NCBI RefSeq assembly: GCF_018255755.1
Contig: NZ_CP073766.1
Span: 6,198,501 to 6,262,500 of the forward strand
DNA from: Chitinophaga sp. HK235
GTDB taxonomy: Bacteria; Bacteroidota; Bacteroidia; Chitinophagales; Chitinophagaceae
Direction: 5' to 3'
DNA: 64,000 nucleotides
Positions 26,603 through 33,924 of this stretch are shown here, one piece after another (the first letter of the stretch is position 1; every line of letters starts with the position of its first letter). Position numbers and translations under genes: made by a program. The notes beneath the pieces are model-generated. The model saw nothing but the letters and a program-made list of their open reading frames with translations, had not been told where the DNA came from and ran no database searches.

Positions 26603-27976
26603 ATGAATGCACTAATTTCTACTGCTTTATCGGGCGTTGTTCTGATGTTTGTCGGTTTATTTGTACGCAATAAGCAGCATATTAAATTTTTTGCCATCGC
26701 GGCCATCATCATAGCATTTATTGCTAACCTGGCGCAGTTTCCTTCTGTGGAGCTGGGCAGCTATACCATGTATGGTATGATAGAAGTATCCAGGTTCAGT
26801 GTGTTGTTTAATGCAGTGGCTTTAGGTGCAACCCTGTTATATTTCCTGTTGTCCGGGAGTGAGTTTGAAAAAGTAGGCGAACATGTGGCAGATTATTTTG
26901 CCCTGATATTCTTTATCCTGGCAGGTATTTCCCTGGCCTCCACTTTCAGCAATCTGCTGATGCTGTTCCTGGCGATAGAAATCATGTCTATCCCGCAGTA
27001 TGTACTGGCGGGTACCGACAGAAAAAACCTGAAGAGCAACGAAGCTTCGCTGAAGTACTTCCTGATGGGTTCTTTCTCTACCGGTATTCTGCTGATGGGT
27101 ATTGCCCTGATCTATGGTGCTGCCGGTTCCTTTAATATCACCGAGCTGGGCCTGGGTGCCGACAGCGTTCATCCGCTGGCATTGTGCGGTATCATCCTGA
27201 TGGCCTTTGCACTGGCCTTCAAGGTGTCTGCCGTTCCGTTCCATTTCTGGACACCGGACGTGTATGACGGTTCTCCTACCGTTTTCACCTCCTTTATGGC
27301 TACTGTGGTGAAAGCCGGTGGTTTTGTGGCTTTCCTCCGTATGTTCCATGTGAGCTTTGCGGGTGGTGCTATCAGCGAACACTGGACGCTGATCCTGTCC
27401 ATCATTACTGCTGCTACCCTGATACTCGGTAACTTCAGCGCGGTGTTCCAGCAGAGCGTAAAACGTATGCTGGCATATTCCTCTATCGCACAGGCTGGTT
27501 TTATGCTGTTTGCGGTAATTGCCATCAACCAGTTTGCCGCACAGGGTATCATACTGTATGCAGCCGCTTACAGCATTGCTACCATCGGGGTATTTGCCGT
27601 GTTGATGAAGCTGAAAGACTACACTTTTGAAGGATTTAACGGCCTGGCCAAAAAGCAGCCGCTGCTGGCACTGGCTGTAACAATATTCCTGTTCTCCCTG
27701 GCAGGTATCCCCGTAACTGCGGGTTTCTTCGCGAAATACTTTGTACTGTCTGCAGCTATTCAGCATGGGCATCTCCTGTGGCTGGTGATTGTAGGGGTAC
27801 TGTGTGCTGCTATCAGCGTATACTACTATTTCCGCGTGATTATCGCCATGTATTTCAAACAGGGTGATCCTGAGGTAGAACCGGTGTCTGGTGGCCTTAA
27901 AGCAGCGCTGATACTGGCAGTAGCCCTGGTACTGGTACTGGGACTGTTCCCCAACCTGCTGATAGGTTGCCTGTAA
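26603..27976 (+). CDS. nuoN: NADH-quinone oxidoreductase subunit N
   Basis: Antiporter-like ND2-type subunit, 457 residues with about 14 helices. Family segments are LFLAIEIMSIPQYVLAG (conserved Glu), FKVSAVPFHFWTPDVYDGSPT (conserved Lys and the proton-channel region) and KRMLAYSSIAQAGFML. It is the last gene of the nuo operon and ends before a terminator. Confidence 0.97.
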   Translation: MNALISTALSGVVLMFVGLFVRNKQHIKFFAIAAIIIAFIANLAQFPSVELGSYTMYGMIEVSRFSVLFNAVALGATLLYFLLSGSEFEKVGEHVADYFALIFFILAGISLASTFSNLLMLFLAIEIMSIPQYVLAGTDRKNLKSNEASLKYFLMGSFSTGILLMGIALIYGAAGSFNITELGLGADSVHPLALCGIILMAFALAFKVSAVPFHFWTPDVYDGSPTVFTSFMATVVKAGGFVAFLRMFHVSFAGGAISEHWTLILSIITAATLILGNFSAVFQQSVKRMLAYSSIAQAGFMLFAVIAINQFAAQGIILYAAAYSIATIGVFAVLMKLKDYTFEGFNGLAKKQPLLALAVTIFLFSLAGIPVTAGFFAKYFVLSAAIQHGHLLWLVIVGVLCAAISVYYYFRVIIAMYFKQGDPEVEPVSGGLKAALILAVALVLVLGLFPNLLIGCL

Positions 27977-28005
27977 TAAATAATCGATTACGAATAATAT
28001 AATAG

Positions 28006-28048
28006 AGCGAAGACCGGAGCGGTAAATCCCCTCTGGTCTTCGCTTTTC
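28006..28048 (+). terminator. Terminator of the nuo operon
   Basis: 14-bp stem (28006-28019 and 28031-28044, one G-T pair) with an 11-base loop and a T-tract (TTTT). It lies 30 bases after nuoN. Confidence 0.85.
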
Positions 28049-28092
28049 TGTTGAAATATATCTAAGCCCGCCTGAATCCCCATTTTACCATT

Positions 28093-28119
28093 TGTAATTC
28101 GTCATCGCTAATTCGTAGT
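28093..28119. repeat. GTAATTCGT-type repeat before the permease gene
   Basis: GTAATTCGTCATCGCTAATTCGTAGT repeats the AATTCGT word twice and resembles the short repeats in the nuo spacers. Confidence 0.45.
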
Positions 28120-28149
28120 TTTTCACTTGAATTGCCTTAACTTTATTAT

Positions 28150-29427
28150 ATGCGGTTTTTAGATATATTTTCCCTTGCTTATCGTTCCGTGAGTGGCAAC
28201 AAATTGCGCACGGGCCTTACTATTGCTATTATCGCAGTAGGTATCACTGTACTCGTCGGCATCCTCACTGCCATCGACAGTATGAAAAGCAGTATTTACA
28301 GCAGCTTTGCCAGTATGGGGGCCAACAGCTTTTCCCTGCGCAACAGGGATATGCAGGTGCATATTGGAAATGACGATGCCAAAGCTTCCAAAGGAAATAA
28401 AAATGCCAGGAAAGTAAGGAAGTCCAACAGTAATAAAACGATTAGCTATCAGGAAGCAGTGCAGTTCAAGGAAAGATATACATTCCCAGCTATCGTCAGT
28501 ATTAACTTCAGAGCTTCCGGTATTACCACCGTATATAAGGATGATAAAAAGACCAACCCTAACGTAAACGTCATTGGTGGAGATGAAAATTATCTTGATA
28601 TCTCCAATTATACGATTCAGGATGGCCGCAATTTTAACGCACTGGACGTTTCTTCCGGCCGTAATGTGGCTATTCTGGGTAAAGACGTGGCTGAAAAATT
28701 GTTTGGCAAAAAGCTTAAAAACGTAGTTAATAATACCATCCGGGTGGGTGATATCCGTTACCGTGTGATAGGGGTGCTGGAAAGCAAAGGTAGCAGCAAT
28801 CTGATGAGTGCGGATAATGTGGTGATTACTACCGTCAACAATACACGAAGAATATTTAACCGCCCCAATGCTTCCTATCAGGTAGGCGTGGCAGTGAAAG
28901 ATATCCGGCAGATGGAAGCCGCACAAGGTGAAGCAACTGGCCTTTTCCGTGTCATCCGTAAACTTGATCTCAACGAAGAAGATAACTTCCTCATCAGTAA
29001 AAGCGACAGTATCGCAGAGATGCTGTTTTCCAGCCTTGCCAAAGTAAACCTGTTTGCCGTTGTCATCGCATTTGTGACCCTCTTTGGCTCTGCTATCGGC
29101 CTGATGAACATCATGCTGGTATCTGTGGCCGAAAGGACCCGCGAAATAGGTGTTACCAAAGCACTGGGCGCTACCAGTCACACCATCCGTAGACAGTTCC
29201 TGTATGAAGCCATCATCATCAGTGTGATGGGTGGATTGATAGGTGTGTTTATGGGTATGTTGCTGGGCAATATTGTATCAGCCCTGCTGAATTCCTCCTT
29301 TATCATACCCTGGCTGTGGATACTCATTGGCGTGAGCCTTTGTGCAGCCGTAGGGCTTATCTCCGGTATTTATCCCGCATATAAGGCGTCCCGCCTGGAT
29401 CCGATTATTGCGTTGCGGTACGAGTAG
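28150..29427 (+). CDS. ABC transporter permease (MacB/FtsX type)
   Basis: A 425-residue inner-membrane protein. The N-terminal helix is at about 18-40, with a large periplasmic domain of the MacB-PCD kind (about 45-280) and a C-terminal FtsX domain with three helices (about 295-425). The conserved VAERTREIGVTKALGA stretch, where the coupling helix contacts the ATPase, is near 318-333. No ATP-binding partner gene is adjacent. It probably uses an ATPase encoded elsewhere, with exporter or lipoprotein-release-like work, but the substrate cannot be read. Confidence 0.88.
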   Translation: MRFLDIFSLAYRSVSGNKLRTGLTIAIIAVGITVLVGILTAIDSMKSSIYSSFASMGANSFSLRNRDMQVHIGNDDAKASKGNKNARKVRKSNSNKTISYQEAVQFKERYTFPAIVSINFRASGITTVYKDDKKTNPNVNVIGGDENYLDISNYTIQDGRNFNALDVSSGRNVAILGKDVAEKLFGKKLKNVVNNTIRVGDIRYRVIGVLESKGSSNLMSADNVVITTVNNTRRIFNRPNASYQVGVAVKDIRQMEAAQGEATGLFRVIRKLDLNEEDNFLISKSDSIAEMLFSSLAKVNLFAVVIAFVTLFGSAIGLMNIMLVSVAERTREIGVTKALGATSHTIRRQFLYEAIIISVMGGLIGVFMGMLLGNIVSALLNSSFIIPWLWILIGVSLCAAVGLISGIYPAYKASRLDPIIALRYE

Positions 29428-29452
29428 AATTCCAGGGATCTATTTATTATAT

Positions 29453-29477
29453 TGTTCTTTCCTAAAAAGAAAGAACA
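29453..29477 (+). promoter_or_regulatory. Hairpin immediately upstream of the GntP-type transporter start
   Basis: Perfect 9-bp inverted repeat (29453-29461 and 29469-29477) with a 7-base loop, ending one base before the ATG at 29479. Such a hairpin could hide the ribosome landing site. It could also be a weak terminator of the permease gene. Confidence 0.45.
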
Positions 29478-29478
29478 T

Positions 29479-30792
29479 ATGCCACTATTGATCGTTATTG
29501 CAGCCATTATCCTGCTGGTTGTACTGGTTACCTGGTGTAAGATAAATACCTTCCTTTCTTTCCTGATCGTATCCCTGTTGATGGGACTGGCCCTGCATAT
29601 GAAAATCGGGGATATTACCCAGTCTATCCAAACCGGTATTGGTAAAACACTGGGCTCTCTCATCGTCGTCATTGTATTTGGTAGTATGCTGGGCAAGCTG
29701 GTAGCCGAAAGTGGTGCAGGGCAGCGGATTGCCGGCGGACTCATGAAGCTGCTGGGCCCCCGTTATATCCAGTGGTCGCTGATGCTGACAGGTTTTATTG
29801 TAGGCATACCGCTGTTTTATAACATCGGTTTTGTACTGATGGTACCGTTGATCTTTACTGTGGCAGCACAAACGAAGCTGCCTGCTGTTTATCTGGGCAT
29901 CCCTATGCTGGCCTCTCTGTCTGTCACCCATGGATATCTGCCTCCGCATCCGTCTCCTACTGCGTTGGTACAACAGTTTCATGCCAATATGGGGCTCACC
30001 CTTCTCTATGGCATATTGCTGGCAATACCGGCTATTATCCTGGCGGGACCTGTGTTTTCGAGGTACCTGAAACAGTATACACGTGAACCTGGAAAGATGT
30101 TTGTGGCAGCAGCCATGCCGGAAGACCAGCAGCCGGGTATGATGGCCAGCCTGTTTGCGGCCATGCTGCCGGTATTATTGCTGGCGGTGACAGCCCTGCT
30201 GAAAGTATGGATACCGGCAGATCAGCCGCTGTATCACTGGGCCTCCTGGCTGGGTGATCCGCTGATAGTGATGCTGCTGGCGGTACTCAATGGGATGTAC
30301 CTGCTGGGAATACGGCGGGGCATGACATCAAAAAAGATATTGGGTCTTATGGATGATGCTGTAAAGGATGTGGCGGTCATTATCCTGATCATTGGCGGCT
30401 CCGGCGCGCTGACGCAGCTGTTGCACGACAGTAAGGTAAGTGAATATATTGCTGTCACCCTGCAAAATATGCATATGCATCCGTTGTTGCTGGCATGGGG
30501 TATCGCAGCCATTATCAGGGTTTGTATTGGTTCGGCTACGGTGGCGGGCCTCACTACGGCAGGTATTGTAGCACCACTGATCGCTACTTCAGGCGTCAAT
30601 CCCAACCTGATGGTATTGGCTACCGGCGCAGGCAGCCTGATGTTCTCCCATGTTAATGATGCCGGCTTCTGGATGTTCAAGGAATACTTTAACTTGTCTG
30701 TAAAAGATACGATCAAAACATGGTCGGTGATGGAAACAATCGTTTCCGTAACAGGACTCATCGGTAGCCTGCTGCTAAGTATGGTTGTATAA
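29479..30792 (+). CDS. GntP-family proton-coupled transporter
   Basis: A 437-residue inner-membrane permease with about 12-14 helices of the gluconate:H+ symporter (GntP) family, whose members include DsdX for D-serine and transporters for gluconate. Recognised stretches are FGSMLGKLVAESGAGQRIAG (about 68-87), PPHPSPTALV and the C-terminal MVLATGAGSLMFSHVNDAGFW. The ATG at 29479 is chosen over a TTG 27 bases earlier. It is followed 51 bases later by a PLP enzyme of the D-threonine aldolase/D-serine dehydratase group, which makes a D-amino acid or hydroxy-amino acid the likely substrate rather than gluconate. Confidence 0.85.
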   Translation: MPLLIVIAAIILLVVLVTWCKINTFLSFLIVSLLMGLALHMKIGDITQSIQTGIGKTLGSLIVVIVFGSMLGKLVAESGAGQRIAGGLMKLLGPRYIQWSLMLTGFIVGIPLFYNIGFVLMVPLIFTVAAQTKLPAVYLGIPMLASLSVTHGYLPPHPSPTALVQQFHANMGLTLLYGILLAIPAIILAGPVFSRYLKQYTREPGKMFVAAAMPEDQQPGMMASLFAAMLPVLLLAVTALLKVWIPADQPLYHWASWLGDPLIVMLLAVLNGMYLLGIRRGMTSKKILGLMDDAVKDVAVIILIIGGSGALTQLLHDSKVSEYIAVTLQNMHMHPLLLAWGIAAIIRVCIGSATVAGLTTAGIVAPLIATSGVNPNLMVLATGAGSLMFSHVNDAGFWMFKEYFNLSVKDTIKTWSVMETIVSVTGLIGSLLLSMVV

Positions 30793-30843
30793 CATGAACG
30801 AATAAACGAAAATAGAGCATTCAGAAATTTAATATAAACACAA

Positions 30844-31947
30844 ATGGATTGGTATCAACTCAGCAATACAGACCAGATAGATTCACCCGCTATTGTGGTG
30901 TATAAAGACAGAATCGTACAGAATATTGCACTGCTCAAAAGCATGATTGATGATGTACAACGGTTACGCCCACACGTAAAGACAAATAAAATGACGGAAG
31001 TGGTGCAGCTGATGCAGGAAGCAGGCATACAGCGCTACAAATGCGCTACTATCGCTGAAGCGGAAATGCTGGGCATGGTGAAAGCGAAGGATGTATTACT
31101 GGCTTATCAACCGGTAGGGCCTAAAGTAGCACGTTTGCTGGAACTGGTACAACGTTATCCTGATACAATATTTTCCTGCCTTGTGGACAACAAGGATGCA
31201 GGAGAGGCAATCAGTGCCGTATTTGCAGCACAGCAAAAGAAGTTACCGGTATACCTCGATCTGAACGTAGGAATGAACCGCACTGGCATCAAACCGGATG
31301 AAACGGCATTGGCATTGTATCAATATCTGCATACATTGCCTGGCATTGAACCAATAGGCCTCCATGCCTATGACGGGCATCTGCATGATACGGACATGGA
31401 TATACGAAAAAAACGTTGTGATGAAGCCTATGCACCGGTACCTGTTTTACAGAAGGCTATAGTGGCTGCTGGCTTGCCAGAGCCGGTTATCGTAGCCGGA
31501 GGTTCACCTACTTTTCCGATACATGCAGCAAGGCCACAAATAGAATGCAGTCCCGGTACTTTTATATTCTGGGATTGGGGATATGCCAAAAATCTGCCGG
31601 AACAACCTTTCCAGTGGGCCGCTGTAGTCCTCTCAAGGGTTGTCTCTATTATAGATGGACAGCTCTTATGCCTCGATCTGGGACATAAATCCGTTGCGGC
31701 AGAAAATCCGCAACCCCGGGTACATTTTCTGAATGCGCCGGAAGCGCAGCCGGTTTCTCAAAGTGAAGAACATCTGGTATTAAAAGTTGCTGATACAGCT
31801 GCTTATCCTATCGGGACGGTATTTTACGGCATACCGCTGCACATCTGTCCTACTGTCGCGTTGTATGAAAAGGCATATGTGGCAGAAGATCATGTTTGTT
31901 CGGCCACCTGGAGGGTTATTGCCAGGGACCGGCAGATTATACTGTAA
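30844..31947 (+). CDS. D-threonine aldolase / D-serine dehydratase-like PLP enzyme
   Basis: A 367-residue fold-type III PLP enzyme (alanine-racemase-like N-terminal barrel, about 10-250, plus a C-terminal beta domain). The PLP lysine is K46 in RPHVKTNK. In the C-terminal metal site the sequence is HIC (H333 and C335). From general knowledge, eukaryotic D-serine dehydratases use His-x-Cys for zinc while D-threonine aldolases use His-x-Asp, so this protein may be D-serine dehydratase-like. It shares an operon with the GntP-type transporter. Its products would be pyruvate plus ammonia (or glycine plus an aldehyde). Confidence 0.85.
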   Translation: MDWYQLSNTDQIDSPAIVVYKDRIVQNIALLKSMIDDVQRLRPHVKTNKMTEVVQLMQEAGIQRYKCATIAEAEMLGMVKAKDVLLAYQPVGPKVARLLELVQRYPDTIFSCLVDNKDAGEAISAVFAAQQKKLPVYLDLNVGMNRTGIKPDETALALYQYLHTLPGIEPIGLHAYDGHLHDTDMDIRKKRCDEAYAPVPVLQKAIVAAGLPEPVIVAGGSPTFPIHAARPQIECSPGTFIFWDWGYAKNLPEQPFQWAAVVLSRVVSIIDGQLLCLDLGHKSVAAENPQPRVHFLNAPEAQPVSQSEEHLVLKVADTAAYPIGTVFYGIPLHICPTVALYEKAYVAEDHVCSATWRVIARDRQIIL

Positions 31948-31952
31948 TTCAT

Positions 31953-31987
31953 AAAAAAGAGAGCAACTGAAATGCTCTCCTTTTTTA
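31953..31987. terminator. Bidirectional terminator between the PLP enzyme and DUF302 genes
   Basis: 7-bp stem (31959-31965 and 31973-31979) flanked by an A-run and a T-run, so it can stop convergent transcripts. It runs into the 3' end of the minus-strand gene. Confidence 0.8.
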
Positions 31988-32437
31988 TGGGCGTTCCTGT
32001 GAAACATGTTTGATTAATACATTCATGCTGGAATCTATGGTGGCCGCCACTTTATGGGTATTCTTCAGTTGACGGGCATCCGCGATCGGCAGCAGTTTTT
32101 TATAGAGCACAATGGTGTGTCCTTCTTTATCGCTGTATACCAGCACTTTCAACGGTAGGTCGATACCGGTTTCCTGATTTTCCTGCATCAATGCGGTACC
32201 TACTTTGGGGTTGCCGATGATGAATAATCGTGTGGGTCTTAGATCAAGCCCTGCCTGCGTTGCTTCTCCTGCATGATCAATGATGCAGAATACGTTTATA
32301 TTTTTTTCTTTTAAAGCAGTTTTCAGTCTGTCAACTGTTTGTTCAAAAGAGTATAGGCTGATATACCGCCCATGCTGGCTATCATCAGCAGGGGCATGAC
32401 TAAAGATCATAGTCAGTAGCATTAAAATTGTTTTCAT
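31985..32437 (-). CDS. DUF302 domain protein
   Basis: A 150-residue protein with a hydrophobic N-terminus (possible signal peptide, about 1-18) followed by a DUF302 domain (about 20-145), including the typical segments FEQTVDRLKTALKEKNI, IIDHAGEA, TRLFIIGNPKVG and LPLKVLVY. No catalytic role is established for this family as far as I know. It follows the RclA-like gene with a 6-base gap, so the two are co-transcribed from the same promoter. Possibly an envelope partner in the same stress response. Confidence 0.8.
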   Translation of the reverse strand: MKTILMLLTMIFSHAPADDSQHGRYISLYSFEQTVDRLKTALKEKNINVFCIIDHAGEATQAGLDLRPTRLFIIGNPKVGTALMQENQETGIDLPLKVLVYSDKEGHTIVLYKKLLPIADARQLKNTHKVAATIDSSMNVLIKHVSQERP

Positions 32438-32443
32438 ATTATA

Positions 32444-33778
32444 TTATTCGGAGAAAAGATCATTGAAACTCTCTGCCATTGATGGATGTGTATAAATATT
32501 GTCCCGCAGTATCTTATAGCTTAAAGCATTGTTCATGGCCAGTTGTACGATGTTGATCAGTTCATGGGCTTCGGCACAGAAAAGCGTACAGCCAAGTATT
32601 TTTCCTGTTTGGATGTCAACGATCGCTTTTAGGATACCGTCTTTCTGTTGAAGTATGGCTGCTTTGGGTATGACGGCCGCTTTTATCCGGAAGGTTTTGA
32701 AATGCAGCCCTTTTTCAGTGGCAGTCTTCTCATTCAATCCTATGTGAGCATAGGGGAGACTGAGGAAAACGGCTGTGGGATAGAGCCGCCTTTTATCAGT
32801 AGAATTATAGGGGCCTCCGGAAAGCTGATTTTTGATGATCCTGAAATCATCCAGTGAAATATAGGTGAATTGCGGGCTTCCGTTTACATCTCCTAGAGCC
32901 CATATATTTTCTGCTGTTGTTTGTAATCTGTCATTTACTTTGATATATCCTTGATCGTCGGTGGCTATTCCTGCGGCTTCGAGGTTAAGCCCTTTGGTTT
33001 CGGGTGTTCGTCCGGTTGCGATCAGCACTGCATCTGTGGGGAAATTTTCTTCCAGCTGATCCTTTTTGTAAGTGACGATGGTTTGGTTTGTTTGGGTGTC
33101 GAACTGCACTACGGTGGCTTCGGTGATTAGCTGCAGTCCGTTTTTGATAAGATGGCCGTGGATGGCGTCGGCCACATCGGAGTCTTCATGGGGAAGGAAA
33201 ACAGCAGCGCTTTCCAGGAGTGTTACTTTGCTGCCGAATTTCAGGAACATGTCAGCGAATTCGAGGCCGATAAATCCGCCACCTACGATGGTGAGGTGTG
33301 CCGGCCGTTCGCGTATATCCATTAACGTTGTACTGTTATAGATATTTTTTCCGTTGATGCCTTTTATGTCGGGGATAGAAGGGCTGGCTCCGGTGTTGAT
33401 AAAAATGCGGTCGGCAGTAAGGATGATTTCCTGTTGTGCCATATGCACCTTTACCTTTGTAGGGGAGATGAAAGACGCTTCTCCATCTATGATGGTAGCA
33501 TAGTGTGTGTCGGCCAGTTTTTTATAGTTCTTTTTACGCAGGTCGGTCACCAGGTTTTCCTTGATCTCATGAGAAGTTTTGTAAGGCATGCCTGCGTCTG
33601 CGTTGGTAATAAGTGACTTGCTGGGGATACAACCAATATTGATACAGGTGCCCCCGTACATGCGGGGCGATTTCTCTATGATAGCCACTTCTTCCTGTTG
33701 ACTGGCAAAGTAAGCTGCCAGTGTTTTACCTCCTTTGCCAAAACCAATAATCAGGTTTTTGTAATGATGTTTAATCAT
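32444..33778 (-). CDS. rclA: RclA-like FAD-dependent pyridine nucleotide-disulfide oxidoreductase
   Basis: A 444-residue flavoprotein that uses NAD(P)H to reduce a disulfide or metal, of the RclA/mercuric reductase group. It has the FAD motif IGFGKGGKT at the N-terminus and the redox pair C45 and C50 (YGGTCINIGCIPSK). The NAD-binding motif VGGGFIGLEFA is near 167 and the C-terminal dimerisation domain ends THPSMAESFNDLF. The match to E. coli RclA (MYGGTCINIGCIP, FTYISLDD, HPSMSESLNDLF) is close by memory. RclA acts in reactive chlorine and copper stress. It is the first gene of a pair with the DUF302 protein. Confidence 0.88.
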   Translation of the reverse strand: MIKHHYKNLIIGFGKGGKTLAAYFASQQEEVAIIEKSPRMYGGTCINIGCIPSKSLITNADAGMPYKTSHEIKENLVTDLRKKNYKKLADTHYATIIDGEASFISPTKVKVHMAQQEIILTADRIFINTGASPSIPDIKGINGKNIYNSTTLMDIRERPAHLTIVGGGFIGLEFADMFLKFGSKVTLLESAAVFLPHEDSDVADAIHGHLIKNGLQLITEATVVQFDTQTNQTIVTYKKDQLEENFPTDAVLIATGRTPETKGLNLEAAGIATDDQGYIKVNDRLQTTAENIWALGDVNGSPQFTYISLDDFRIIKNQLSGGPYNSTDKRRLYPTAVFLSLPYAHIGLNEKTATEKGLHFKTFRIKAAVIPKAAILQQKDGILKAIVDIQTGKILGCTLFCAEAHELINIVQLAMNNALSYKILRDNIYTHPSMAESFNDLFSE

Positions 33779-33803
33779 CGCTGTAAACGATTTAATACAC
33801 TAA

Positions 33804-33811
33804 CAAAATTA
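33804..33811 (-). promoter_or_regulatory. -7 promoter element of the rclA-DUF302 operon
   Basis: On the minus strand this reads TAATTTTG, which matches TAnnTTTG. It lies 25 bases before the ATG at 33778. No clear -33 TTTG is seen. Confidence 0.45.
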
Positions 33812-33875
33812 CCCGGTGAAAGTTGTGGCATGAATGGATAAAACAGGCTTTTACCTGGACGGATCGGGCCAAAGG

Positions 33876-33906
33876 AAAAGCGGCCGCTTTTCAGACGACC
33901 GCTTTT
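33876..33906 (-). terminator. Terminator of the hexosaminidase gene
   Basis: 11-bp stem (33876-33886 and 33896-33906, one mismatch or G-T pair) flanked by T-runs on the minus strand, 18 bases downstream of the GH20 stop. Confidence 0.7.
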
Positions 33907-33924
33907 ATTTAAAACCTGTTAAGA

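Noticed and set aside
26837..27772. Minus-strand frame of 311 codons opposite nuoN
   Set aside because: The composition is that of an antisense shadow of a membrane protein gene (rich in Gln, His and Arg).
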